From Rhizobium sp. NLR16a (GTDB taxonomy: Bacteria > Pseudomonadota > Alphaproteobacteria > Rhizobiales > Rhizobiaceae): a stretch of 64,000 nt of DNA. A program made the translations under genes and the position numbers. This document shows positions 20,202 to 30,135 of this stretch, in pieces. Numbering within the stretch: position 1 is the first letter of the stretch; the number at the start of each line of letters is the position of its first letter. The notes under the pieces were generated by a model that was not told where the DNA came from, did not search any database, and was given only the letters and a program-made list of their open reading frames with translations. Location: the NCBI RefSeq assembly GCF_017948245.1, contig NZ_CP072865.1, positions 328,501 through 392,500 of the forward strand, in the 5' to 3' direction.

Positions 20202-20750
20202 CTAATGCTGGAAGCGCAGCGACCAGCGGCTTCCGTTGCTGGTCATCCGAAGGATGGCGAGTGGCTCGACGTCGCTCAGCCAGAAGGAGGAGGGTGGCGC
20301 CTGAAGCACGTGGGCGACTGCAGCCCGGATGACGGCCGCGTGGCTGATGGCGATCACGTGACCGCTTCGGGCGGACTGGGCATCCATCCAGCCAGCGACG
20401 CGCTTTCGCAGGTCGAAAACACTCTCGCCGCCGTGAGGGGCCACCCCCGGCTCGGTCATCCAGGCCGTGAGGTTTTCCGGCTCTTCCGCCTCGATCGCCT
20501 CGATCGGCCTGCCAGCCCAGCGGCCATGGTCGCAATCTCGAAGCGACGGATCAATCTGCGCTTCGAGACGGAGCGCCTCAGCCGTCTGGAGGGCGCGCAT
20601 GGCGGGGCTTGTGACAATACGATCGGCGTGGGGGAGGGCGGCCATCCTGGCTGCTTCTTCCACGGCCTTTTCTTCCAGCGGTTCGTCGAGCGGAAACTGG
20701 GCCTTGCGGTTCGCCGACGTCGCGCCGTGGCAGATCCAGGTGAGGCGCAT
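20202..20750 (-). CDS. Histidine phosphatase superfamily protein with altered RHG motif
   Basis: 182 residues from ATG 20750; the longer frame upstream runs antisense through the cobalamin leader. The fold is that of the phosphoglycerate-mutase/CobC superfamily: N-terminal WICHGATSANR, then SPAMRALQTAEAL, LRDCDHGRWAG, HGGESVFDLRKR, and the second catalytic His in VIAISHAAVIRAA. The family normally has Arg-His-Gly at the N-terminal site; here the Arg is Cys (Cys7-His8-Gly9). The nucleophile His is kept. It is divergent from the cobalamin-riboswitch cbt operon, so a link with cobalamin metabolism, such as alpha-ribazole phosphate or a corrinoid precursor, is possible but unproven. Confidence 0.82.
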   Translation of the reverse strand: MRLTWICHGATSANRKAQFPLDEPLEEKAVEEAARMAALPHADRIVTSPAMRALQTAEALRLEAQIDPSLRDCDHGRWAGRPIEAIEAEEPENLTAWMTEPGVAPHGGESVFDLRKRVAGWMDAQSARSGHVIAISHAAVIRAAVAHVLQAPPSSFWLSDVEPLAILRMTSNGSRWSLRFQH

Positions 20751-20816
20751 ATTCACGATTGTTCTGATCTCCGATGACGGGATGGGGACGGCCTTTGCCG
20801 GCTTCGTGAAGTTTCG

Positions 20817-20846
20817 TTGACAGTCTCTTCGGCGTGCAGATATAAC
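20817..20846 (+). promoter_or_regulatory. Promoter of the cbt operon
   Basis: TTGACA at 20817-20822, an 18-base spacer and TATAAC at 20841-20846. Transcription would start near 20853, exactly at the 5' side of the cobalamin riboswitch. The position and the near-consensus boxes support it. Confidence 0.7.
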
Positions 20847-20849
20847 CGT

Positions 20850-20945
20850 GCTGTTGCGGGTTTGGAAGCCGGTGGAAATCCGGCGCGGTCGCGCCACTGT
20901 GACCAGCGTGTCGAAACTTCTTCACGCTGGAAGTCAGACCCTGCC
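20850..20945 (+). ncRNA. Cobalamin (B12) riboswitch
   Basis: The leader before cbtB contains the cobalamin aptamer landmarks in order: GCCGGTGGAAATCCGGC near 20868-20884, the conserved GCCACTGTGACCAGCG near 20893-20907, and the B12 box AAGTCAGACC at 20931-20940, with CAGCG pairing to CGCTG. Binding of adenosylcobalamin or a related corrinoid would switch off the following genes, probably by hiding the ribosome site GGAGG near 20979-20983. It follows a good promoter and precedes cobalt transporter genes, the usual targets of this switch. Confidence 0.92.
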
Positions 20946-20988
20946 GCACAACACTCTTTCGACTGAACGCGTCATTCCGGAGGAATAC

Positions 20989-21198
20989 ATGTCTGACACC
21001 ACTTTCGCGCCTGTCGCGGCGCCGGCGCCGATCCCTGTAGGGGAAATCCTTCCCTGGGCGATCTTCGGCGGTCTGCTGATGCTCATCGTTCTTTATTTCG
21101 TCGGCACCGAGGAGGGCGCGATGGCGCTGTTCAACGGCATGTATGTGCACGAATTCGTGCATGACGGCCGCCATCTCCTCGGATTTCCCTGCCACTAA
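20989..21198 (+). CDS. cbtB: Cobalt transporter subunit CbtB
   Basis: 69 residues from ATG 20989, with GGAGG just upstream. One membrane segment (about residues 20-39, ILPWAIFGGLLMLIVLYFVG) is followed by a conserved short C-terminus with FNGMYVHEFVHDGRHLLGFPCH. The His-rich motif HEFVHDGRH is the presumed cobalt-binding signature of CbtB, a partner of CbtA. It is the first gene after the cobalamin riboswitch. The role in cobalt uptake for B12 synthesis is established as a genomic prediction for the family. Confidence 0.93.
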   Translation: MSDTTFAPVAAPAPIPVGEILPWAIFGGLLMLIVLYFVGTEEGAMALFNGMYVHEFVHDGRHLLGFPCH

Positions 21199-21300
21199 AG
21201 CGCATCGCGATCTTTCGGATTCGCTTCTCGCGCTTTAGGTCTTTGTTTTACGCATGTCGTTATCGCAAAACCGCTGCACAGTTTTGCGCGACAAGGGGGA
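21199..21300 (+). repeat. Dispersed rhizobial intergenic repeat
   Basis: The stretch between cbtB and cbtA contains AGCGCATCGCGATCTTTCGG, CTTTGTTTTACGCATGTCGT and CGCAAAACCGCTGCAC-type segments. I recognise this from memory as a short element scattered many times through Rhizobium and related genomes between genes. It sits inside the operon, so it would be transcribed and could shape the relative yield of cbtB and cbtA. No second copy lies in this window. Confidence 0.5.
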
Positions 21301-21308
21301 ATACTGAC

Positions 21309-22043
21309 ATGGTTGGAAAGCTTCTGCTTCGCGGCATGCTCGCGGGCCTGATTGCTGGCATCCTCGTTTTCGCCTTCGCCCATACCTTCGGCGAGCCGCT
21401 GGTCGATGCGGCAATCGCCTTCGAGGAAGCGAGCGCCCAGGCGGCGGGCGAAGCTGCCGAACCTGAAATCGTCAGCCGGGCCACGCAGGCCGGCCTCGGC
21501 CTTTTCACAGGCGTCATGGCCTACAGCATCGCCGTCGGCGGGCTTTTTTCGCTCGCCTTCGCCTTCGTGCACGGCCGCTTCAGCAGCCTATCGGCGCGCG
21601 GCACCTCGGCCGTCATCGCCATTGCCGCCTTCGTGGCGGTCGTGCTCGTTCCCGCCATCAAATATCCGGCCAACCCGCCGGCTGTCGGCAATCCCGATAC
21701 GATCGGCGCCAGGACCGAACTGTTCTTCCTTATGATCGTTGTTTCGCTCGCGTCGCTGATTGCCGCGATCGCGCTGTCGCGCCGCCTTGGCGAGCGCTTC
21801 GGTCGCTGGAACGGCGCGATTATCGCCGGCGTCGCCTATCTCGTCTTCATCGGCTTCGTGCTTTATCTGCTGCCGCCGATCAATGAGGTGCCCGAGAATT
21901 TCTCGGCGATGGTGCTCTGGCGGTTCCGCACGACCACGCTCGGAATGCACGCGATCCTTTGGGCAACGCTCGGTCTGGTTTTCGGAGCGCTGGCCGAAAG
22001 ACGTCTTGCCGCCAAGAGCGGTCTGCGGCCGGCGTTCCGGTGA
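21309..22043 (+). CDS. cbtA: Cobalt transporter subunit CbtA
   Basis: 244 residues from ATG 21309, with a GGGGGAA site upstream. It has about five to six membrane segments. Typical features are an N-terminal LLLRGMLAGLIAGILVFAFAHTFGEP with a conserved His, KYPANPPAVGNPDTI near residue 120, and LLPPINEVPENF near residue 190. It is the presumed channel-forming partner of CbtB. Its stop codon overlaps the start of the next gene (TGATG), so the downstream protein is likely made in a fixed ratio with it. Confidence 0.93.
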   Translation: MVGKLLLRGMLAGLIAGILVFAFAHTFGEPLVDAAIAFEEASAQAAGEAAEPEIVSRATQAGLGLFTGVMAYSIAVGGLFSLAFAFVHGRFSSLSARGTSAVIAIAAFVAVVLVPAIKYPANPPAVGNPDTIGARTELFFLMIVVSLASLIAAIALSRRLGERFGRWNGAIIAGVAYLVFIGFVLYLLPPINEVPENFSAMVLWRFRTTTLGMHAILWATLGLVFGALAERRLAAKSGLRPAFR

Positions 22044-22666
22044 TGCGGCATATCGGCAGGTTTGCTTTTCTCGGTCTCATCGCGAGCCTGTTGCCAATGT
22101 TTATCGGAAATGCTCTCGCCCATGGGAGCAACTCTGGCGGCTCTCATCCCGGGCTCGATATTCCGGCAATTTCCCACGGCGAGATGGCGGTCATTTCGGA
22201 GTATCGCAGCAGCATCAGCATGCTGGCGTCGCGGGCGGCCGATACGAACGAATCGTTCCGGCGTGTCCTGAACTACTCGGAAATCCAGTATTCCTATTGC
22301 CTCTGGGGCCGGATGCCGGGCAGCGTGACGGACGAGGAAAGCCCTTTCAACGAATGCGCCCATGCCTATCTCGCGGCGACGAAAGCCGTGCTGATGGCGA
22401 TGCGTGAGATGCCGCGAGAGGCACCCGCGGCGGGCGAAATCATCTCGGCCATCGACGCCGACATGGCGGGCCGCGGACTTGCCTTCATCACCTGCCAGTT
22501 CAGCGGTGAGGCTTTCAACACCGCCGATATTATCAAGCCGAGCTGGAGCAAGGTGCCGCTTCATCCTGCCAGCATGGCGTCACTGACGGGGTTGGCCGCT
22601 CTGTTCGGTCTGGCCGTTCTCGCGCTTCGTCGCGTCTCGCGGCCGAAGGCTCAGTCGTCGGAATAG
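22043..22666 (+). CDS. Third gene of the cbt operon: putative periplasmic, membrane-anchored protein
   Basis: 207 residues; its ATG overlaps the cbtA stop by one base. Residues 1-26 form a signal peptide (RHIGRFAFLGLIASLLPMFIG, then ALA). The mature N-terminus is His-rich, with HGSNSGGSHPGL and ISHGEM. A soluble part follows with three Cys (YCLWG, ECAH, TCQF), and a C-terminal membrane span (LTGLAALFGLAVLAL) ends in RRVSRPK, so a periplasmic domain is anchored by its C-terminus. No family is recognised. Position under the riboswitch and histidines near the mature start suggest metal handling for CbtAB; this is inference. Confidence 0.8.
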   Translation: MRHIGRFAFLGLIASLLPMFIGNALAHGSNSGGSHPGLDIPAISHGEMAVISEYRSSISMLASRAADTNESFRRVLNYSEIQYSYCLWGRMPGSVTDEESPFNECAHAYLAATKAVLMAMREMPREAPAAGEIISAIDADMAGRGLAFITCQFSGEAFNTADIIKPSWSKVPLHPASMASLTGLAALFGLAVLALRRVSRPKAQSSE

Positions 22667-23313
22667 CGCTGCTCGCGCCACGGATCGCCATACATATGGT
22701 AGCCGTTCTTTTCCCAGAAGCCGGCCTCGTCGGCGGCGATCAACTCGATGCGGCGCAGCCATTTGGCGCTCTTCCAGAAATAGAGATGCGGCACGACGAG
22801 CCGCAACGGGCCTCCGTGCTCCGGTGTCAGCGGCAGGCCTTCCCAGGAGGTCGCCAGGATCGCATCCTCGGCGGCGAAATCGGCGAGCGGCAGATTGGTG
22901 GTGTAGCCGTCGTAGCTCGTCAGCATCACGTAGGCTGCTTCCGGCCTCGGCATGGCGCGATCGAGCAGATCCCGCGTCGAAACGCCGTTCCATTTGTTAT
23001 CGTAGCGCGACCAGGTGGTGACGCAGTGGATGTCGCTGATCCTGGTGCTCTGCTCGATCGCCTGGAATTCCGTCCAGGTGAGGGTGAGTGTCGTTTCGAC
23101 CAGGCCGCGTACTTCAAGCCGCCAGCTCCCGGTTGAAATGACCGGTTGCTGGCCGAGATCGAGCACCGGCCAGTTCTTGACGAGGTGCTGGCCGGGCGGC
23201 AGGCGCTCGGCCTCGGGACGGCTGATGCGGCCGGTCAGGAACTTGCCCTCGGATGCCCAGCGGCGCTTGGAGTTTGTGAGCTTGCTGTCGGCGGGCGTCT
23301 GGTCGTCGCTCAT
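22651..23313 (-). CDS. Sulfite-oxidase-like molybdopterin oxidoreductase
   Basis: 220 residues from ATG 23313, preceded by AAGGAGA. It belongs to the oxidoreductase molybdopterin-binding domain family (YedY/SorA catalytic fold). The molybdenum-ligand Cys is in DIHCVTTWSRYDNKW near residue 115; GGPLRLVVPHLYFWKSAKW near residue 180 is the family signature. No signal peptide or heme/dimerisation domain is present, so this is the short soluble form likely in the cytosol. The natural substrate is not known for this branch. Its 3' end overlaps that of the convergent cbt gene by 16 bases. Confidence 0.9.
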   Translation of the reverse strand: MSDDQTPADSKLTNSKRRWASEGKFLTGRISRPEAERLPPGQHLVKNWPVLDLGQQPVISTGSWRLEVRGLVETTLTLTWTEFQAIEQSTRISDIHCVTTWSRYDNKWNGVSTRDLLDRAMPRPEAAYVMLTSYDGYTTNLPLADFAAEDAILATSWEGLPLTPEHGGPLRLVVPHLYFWKSAKWLRRIELIAADEAGFWEKNGYHMYGDPWREQRYSDD

Positions 23314-23422
23314 GAACGGGTCTCCTTGCGGTGCAGCAATAGGACATCCGTCCCTGCCGAGTGTCAAGTTTCGGCGAGCTCTTGGAAATCTTCGCTTGCC
23401 TCATTAGACTGGGCCGTCGGGC

Positions 23423-25293
<1,871 letters not shown>

Positions 25294-25297
<4 letters not shown>

Positions 25298-26628
25298 ACG
25301 AAGCCAAGATCCTGCTTGTCGACGACGAGGAGGAACTGCGCCGCTCGACGGCGCAGGCGCTGGAGCTCTCCGGCTTCAGCGTCGAAACTTTTTCGAGCGG
25401 CGATCATGTGCTGGAACTGATCGGCTACAGTTTTCCCGGCGTCGTCGTCAGCGATATCCGCATGCCCGGCATGGACGGCATGACTTTGATGCAGAAGATT
25501 CGTGAAATCGATCAGGAGGTGCCCGTTATCCTCGTCACCGGCCACGGCGATGTACAGCTAGCGGTCAAGGCGATGCGTGAAGGCGCCTATGATTTCATCG
25601 AGAAGCCGTTCACGACTGAAATGCTCGCCGGCGTCATTCGCCGGGCGATGGAGCGGCGCGGTCTCGTGCTTGAGAACCGGCTGCTGAAGGCGGTCGCCGG
25701 CAAACGCGACGATATCGAGGCGCGGCTGCCGGGGCGCACCCAGGTAATGGTGGATCTGCGCTACCGCATCCGCGCAATCGGCGCCAGCGATGCCGATACG
25801 CTCATCGTCGGCGAGACCGGGGCGGGCAAGGAGGTCGTGGCGCGTGCACTTCACGATATCAGCGCCCGGGCGAGCCGGCCGTTCATTGCGATCAATTGTG
25901 CCGCCCTGCCGGCGAACCTGATCGAGAGCGAGCTCTTCGGCCATGAGGCCGGCGCCTTTCCCGGCGCTGTCAGGCCGCGTTACGGCAAGTTCGAACATGG
26001 GCGCGGCGGCACCATCCTGCTCGACGAGATCGGCTCGATGCCCTTCGACCTGCAGGCGAAGTTCCTGCGGGTGTTGCAGGAGCGGGTGATCTCCAGGCTC
26101 GGATCGAACGAGGTCGTGCCGCTCGACGTGCGCTTCATCGCGACGAGCAAGGTGGATCTGGAGGCGGAGGTAGCCGCTGGCCGCTTCCGCGCCGATCTCC
26201 TCTACCGACTGAACGTCGCAACGCTGCATGTGCCGTCGCTATCGCAGCGGCGGGCAGACGTTCCGCTGCTCTTCCTGCAGCTGGTGCGGGAAGCGGCCGC
26301 CCGCTACGGCCGCGACGAGGTGGCCGTGCTGCCGGAGGTGATCTCCGACATCGCCCAGCGCGACTGGCCCGGCAATGTGCGTGAGTTGAGGAATGCCGCC
26401 GACCGTCTGGTCCTTGGGCTCGACAATGGTGGACGGCAGACCGAGGAGGCAACCGGGCTTGCGGAGCGGGTTGCCGAATTCGAGCGAGGGATTATCGCCA
26501 GCGCGCTGGTGGCGCATGGCGGCAGCCTCAGGCCGGTTTATGAATCCCTCGGCATCTCCCGCAAGACCCTGTACGAAAAGATGCAAAAATACGGCCTCGA
26601 TAAGCGGATACTGACCACCGAAAGCTGA
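25294..26628 (+). CDS. DctD-family sigma-54 response regulator with GAFPGA motif
   Basis: 444 residues; ATGA overlap with the kinase gene. Receiver domain (residues 1-120) with phospho-Asp in DIRMPGMDG near residue 54. AAA+ domain with Walker A VGETGAGKE near residue 172, Walker B GGTILLDEI near residue 245, and R-finger region LLYRLNVATLHVPSL. A Fis-type helix-turn-helix at the end (VYESLGISRKTLYEKMQKYGL). The loop that contacts sigma-54 is normally GAFTGA; here it is GAFPGA with Pro223. This substitution may weaken or alter sigma-54 contact. The likely target is the tct operon 247 bases downstream, but no -24/-12 promoter was found there. Confidence 0.92.
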
Positions 26629-26874
26629 GTTCGGGTTCCGGTGATTCTCCGGGGCAACGGTGCCGCAGCCCTGGAACGTTGCGCGTTGGGTGGAAATCCA
26701 CCCATCACCCATGCCGTTTGTTTCCAAATCGACCCATGCTGCATTGCACTGCCGCAGAATCATCTTGCGGAAGCGACGGTAGTGATTGCGGCTCGATTTC
26801 TCCCGGCGGCAAATAGGTCATCCCCGGCGCGGAGGATGTGTCGGCGGGCTTGCTGTTTCATCAGGGAGGAAACG

Positions 26875-27858
26875 ATGAAAATCCTGAAGGCCGTGCTCGG
26901 CCTGACCGCGGCTGCCGCGGTTTCTCTTCTCGCCGGTGTCGCATCGGCGCAGACCTATCCCGAGCGCACCATCACCATGGTCGTCCCCTTTGCGGCGGGC
27001 GGCCCGACCGATACCGTCGCGCGGCTGGTGGCTGAATCGATGTCGAAGGATCTCGGTCAGCAGATCGTCGTCGAAAATGTCGGCGGTGCCGGCGGCACGC
27101 TCGGCGCCGGCCGGGTGGCGAACGCTGACCCCGATGGCTACACCATTCTTTTGCACCATATCGGCATGGCGACAAGCGCCACGCTCTACCGCAAGCTCGC
27201 CTACGACACGCTCGGCGCCTTCGAGTATGTCGGCCTTGTCACCGAGGTGCCGATGACGATTGTCGCGCGCAAGGATTTCGAGCCGACCGATCTCAAGGGC
27301 CTGATCGATTACGTCAAGGCCAACAAGGACAAGGTCACCGTCGCCAATGCCGGTATCGGTGCGGCTTCGCATCTCTGCGGCATGATGTTCATGAGCGCCA
27401 TCCAGACGCAGCTCACGACCGTTCCTTACAAAGGAACCGGCCCGGCGATGACGGATCTGCTCGGCGGCCAGGTTGATATTATGTGCGACCAGACCACCAA
27501 CACCACGAAACAGATTAAGGGCGGCACGATCAAGGCCTATGCGGTGACTTCGCCGAAGCGCCTCGACGTGCTGAAGGATGTACCGACGGCTGTCGAAGCT
27601 GGCCTGCCGGGCTTCGAAGTCGGCATCTGGCACGGCATCTACACGCCGAAGGGTACGCCGGCCGCGATTAACGAACGCCTGTCGAAGTCGCTGCAGCTGG
27701 CGCTGAAGGATCCGAATGTCGGCGCCCGCTTCGCCGAACTCGGCACGGCGCCGTCCTCCGATGCAGATGCAACGCCTGCTGCTTTGAAAGCCAAGCTCGA
27801 AAGCGAAATCGCCCGCTGGAAGCCGGTGATCGAGGCCGCCGGGGAATACGCGGACTAG
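26875..27858 (+). CDS. tctC: Tripartite tricarboxylate transporter binding protein (Bug/TctC family)
   Basis: 327 residues from ATG 26875 after GGGAGGA. Signal peptide MKILKAVLGLTAAAAVSLLAG with cleavage near ASAQ; the mature protein begins TYPERTITMVVPFAAGGPTDTVARL, the hallmark of Bug proteins, then VENVGGAGGTLGAGRVA and PYKGTGPAMTDLLGGQVDIM. It is a high-affinity periplasmic receptor for a carboxylate. It is the first gene of tctCBA and lies after the DctBD-like genes, the usual order of such loci. The exact carboxylate cannot be read from the sequence. Confidence 0.93.
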   Translation: MKILKAVLGLTAAAAVSLLAGVASAQTYPERTITMVVPFAAGGPTDTVARLVAESMSKDLGQQIVVENVGGAGGTLGAGRVANADPDGYTILLHHIGMATSATLYRKLAYDTLGAFEYVGLVTEVPMTIVARKDFEPTDLKGLIDYVKANKDKVTVANAGIGAASHLCGMMFMSAIQTQLTTVPYKGTGPAMTDLLGGQVDIMCDQTTNTTKQIKGGTIKAYAVTSPKRLDVLKDVPTAVEAGLPGFEVGIWHGIYTPKGTPAAINERLSKSLQLALKDPNVGARFAELGTAPSSDADATPAALKAKLESEIARWKPVIEAAGEYAD

Positions 27859-27880
27859 TGAGGGATGTGCCAGGAATAGC

Positions 27881-28011
27881 CCCTCATCCTAACCCTCTCC
27901 CCGAAAACGGGGAGAGGGGACCTGCCCTGAGCAATTGCGGAAAAGGCGAGAGGCTTGCGGCATGTTCCCTTCTCCCCGCAAGCGGGGAGAAGGTGCCGGC
28001 AGGCGGATGAG
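27881..28011 (+). repeat. RIME-like double palindrome inside the tct operon
   Basis: Two perfect hairpins of 11 bp each: CCCTCTCCCCG (27893-27903) with CGGGGAGAGGG (27908-27918), loop AAAA; and CTTCTCCCCGC (27969-27979) with GCGGGGAGAAG (27982-27992), loop AA. Outer arms CTCATCC near 27883 and GGATGAG near 28004 are also inverted. The whole is about 130 bases and matches the layout of the Rhizobium-specific intergenic mosaic element RIME1 as I remember it. It lies between tctC and tctB and would be transcribed. Confidence 0.8.
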
Positions 28012-28066
28012 CGGCAATCGCGGCAGCAGCGCGTCACGTGAACCATCTCCAACTCCAGGAGACACT

Positions 28067-28528
28067 ATGAAATCCATCAGTCTCGATAGCACCAATGCGA
28101 TCTGCGGCGCGCTTTTCGTCGCGACCGGCACTTTCTTTGCCTATCAGTCGGTCGGGCTCGACCTGGGTACGGCTTTGCGGATGGGTCCCGGTTATTTCCC
28201 GTTTATCCTTGCCTGCGCACTGATACTTCTCGGCGCGATCATCTTCTTTCAGGCGCTGCGTGTGGAAGGGGAGCCGGTCGATCCCTTCGCCTGGCGCGGC
28301 ATGCTCTTCATTCTGCCGGCTCCCGTCTTCTTCGGATTGACGGTGCGCGGGCTTGGATTTGCGCCGGCGCTGTTCTTCACAGCCTTCATCGCCTGCTTTG
28401 CGTCGCGCAAGATGAACCTGGTATTCGCGGTCATCCTGTCGCTGCTGCTGACAATCTTTTCGGTCGCCGTCTTCAGCTATGGGCTCGGACTGCCGTTCGA
28501 ACGCTTCGGCCCCTGGGTCCGGTTCTAG
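28067..28528 (+). CDS. tctB: Tripartite tricarboxylate transporter small membrane subunit
   Basis: 153 residues with four membrane segments (AICGALFVATGTFFAYQ, YFPFILACALILLGAIIFF, a segment around LFILPAPVFFGL, and the VFAVILSLLLTIFSVAVF end). The motif LRMGPGYFP near residue 36 is the TctB signature. CCAGGAGA precedes the start. It is the small inner-membrane partner of TctA and lies 6 bases before it. Confidence 0.9.
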   Translation: MKSISLDSTNAICGALFVATGTFFAYQSVGLDLGTALRMGPGYFPFILACALILLGAIIFFQALRVEGEPVDPFAWRGMLFILPAPVFFGLTVRGLGFAPALFFTAFIACFASRKMNLVFAVILSLLLTIFSVAVFSYGLGLPFERFGPWVRF

Positions 28529-28534
28529 GAGGCG

Positions 28535-30043
28535 ATGGTGGATCTTTTCAGCAATCTCGCGCTCGGCTTTGCGACGGCGGCAACGTTCGACAATCTTCTC
28601 TTCTGCCTGATCGGCGTGCTGCTCGGCACGCTGATCGGCGTGCTGCCCGGCATCGGCGCCACGGCGACGATCGCCATGCTCTTGCCGATCACCTTCCAGC
28701 TCGAGCCGGTCTCCTCGCTCATCATGCTCGCCGGCATCTATTATGGCGCGCAATATGGCGGCTCGACAACGGCGATCCTCATCAACATGCCGGGCGAATC
28801 CTCCTCTGCCGTCACCGCGATCGACGGCTACCAGATGGCGCGCAAGGGCAGGGCGGGGGCGGCGCTGGCGATCGCGGCCCTCGGCTCGTTCTTCGCCGGA
28901 ACGGTCTCGACCTTTCTCGTTGCGGTCTTCGCGCCGCCGCTGACCGACATCGCACTGCAATTCGGATCGGCTGAATATTTCTCGTTGATGATCGTCGGCC
29001 TCGTTTCCTCGATCGCGCTGGCGCACGGCTCGGTCGTCAAGGCGCTGGCGATGGTGGCGCTCGGGCTGCTGCTCGGCCTTGTCGGCACCGATATCTATAC
29101 CGGCACGCCGCGTTTCACGCTCGGAATCCGTGAATATGCGGACGGCCTGAATTTTGTGGCGCTCGCCGTCGGCGTCTTCGGCGTCGCTGAAATCCTGCGC
29201 AATCTCGAGGGAGAGTCGACACGCACGGTGCTGATGGCCAAGGTATCGGGTCTCTTGCCTTCGCGCCAGGAATTCAAGGAGATGATTGCGCCCATCATCC
29301 GCGGCACCGCGATCGGTTCGGCGCTCGGCATCCTGCCCGGTGGTGGGGCGATCCTCGCTTCCTTCGCCTCCTATACGGTGGAAAAGCGCTTGTCGAAGAC
29401 GCCGAAGGAATTCGGCCAAGGCGCGGTCGCCGGCGTCGCAGGGCCGGAATCGGCCAATAATGCCGGAGCGCAGACCTCATTCATTCCGCTGCTGACGCTC
29501 GGTATTCCGGCCAATCCCGTCATGGCTCTGATGATCGGCGCGATGATCATCCAGGGCATCGTGCCGGGCCCGAACGTCGCCACCGAGCAGCCGGCGCTGT
29601 TCTGGGGCATCATCGCCTCGATGTGGATCGGCAATCTGATGCTCGTCATCCTCAACCTGCCGCTGATCGGGCTCTGGGTGAAGCTTTTGACGGTGCCTTA
29701 TTACGTACTCTTCCCCATCATCATGGCCTTCTGCTCGATCGGGGTCTACAGCGTCAATTCCAACGTCTACGACCTCTATGCCGTCGCCTTCTTCGGCCTC
29801 ATCGGCTACGTGCTGGCAAAGCTGCGCTGCGAGCCGGCGCCGCTGCTGCTCGGTTTCGTGCTCGGGCCGCTGCTGGAAGAGAACCTCAGACGCGCCATGA
29901 TCCTGTCGCGCGGTGACCCCAGCACCTTCATCACGCGGCCGATCAGCGCCACGCTTCTGGCAATCGCGGTCGCCGTACTGATCGTCGTCTTCCTGCCGAG
30001 CGTCAGGAAGAAGCGCGAGGAGGTGTTCGTCGAAGAAGCTTGA
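28535..30043 (+). CDS. tctA: Tripartite tricarboxylate transporter large membrane subunit
   Basis: 502 residues, about eleven to twelve membrane segments. Signatures of the family: GVLLGTLIGVLPGIGATATIA near residue 28, YYGAQYGGSTTAILINMPGE near residue 70, and GVAGPESANNAGAQTSFIPLL near residue 300. GGAGG directly precedes the ATG. It is the channel protein of the sodium- or proton-driven carboxylate symporter and the last gene of tctCBA. A strong hairpin terminator follows. Confidence 0.95.
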   Translation: MVDLFSNLALGFATAATFDNLLFCLIGVLLGTLIGVLPGIGATATIAMLLPITFQLEPVSSLIMLAGIYYGAQYGGSTTAILINMPGESSSAVTAIDGYQMARKGRAGAALAIAALGSFFAGTVSTFLVAVFAPPLTDIALQFGSAEYFSLMIVGLVSSIALAHGSVVKALAMVALGLLLGLVGTDIYTGTPRFTLGIREYADGLNFVALAVGVFGVAEILRNLEGESTRTVLMAKVSGLLPSRQEFKEMIAPIIRGTAIGSALGILPGGGAILASFASYTVEKRLSKTPKEFGQGAVAGVAGPESANNAGAQTSFIPLLTLGIPANPVMALMIGAMIIQGIVPGPNVATEQPALFWGIIASMWIGNLMLVILNLPLIGLWVKLLTVPYYVLFPIIMAFCSIGVYSVNSNVYDLYAVAFFGLIGYVLAKLRCEPAPLLLGFVLGPLLEENLRRAMILSRGDPSTFITRPISATLLAIAVAVLIVVFLPSVRKKREEVFVEEA

Positions 30044-30088
30044 GGGTTGAACTCGCGAGTTGTTTGATGAACAACGAATGATCTGACG

Positions 30089-30113
30089 CGGGCGCCGTTC
30101 GGGCGCCCGTTTC
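30089..30113 (+). terminator. Rho-independent terminator after tctA
   Basis: CGGGCGCC (30089-30096) pairs perfectly with GGCGCCCG (30102-30109), loop GTTCG, followed by TTT. It lies 46 bases after the tctA stop and 23 bases before the amidohydrolase start, so that gene may be fed only by read-through or by its own promoter. Confidence 0.75.
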
Positions 30114-30135
30114 ACATGGAGGGATATCCAGGCCC

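Noticed and set aside
26629..26874. Sigma-54 (-24/-12) promoter before tctC
   Set aside because: Candidate TGG...GC pairs have wrong spacing; none fits TGGCAC-N5-TTGC.
28034..29419. 461-codon minus-strand frame across tctB and tctA
   Set aside because: Antisense shadow; its start overlaps the tctB start and composition is abnormal.
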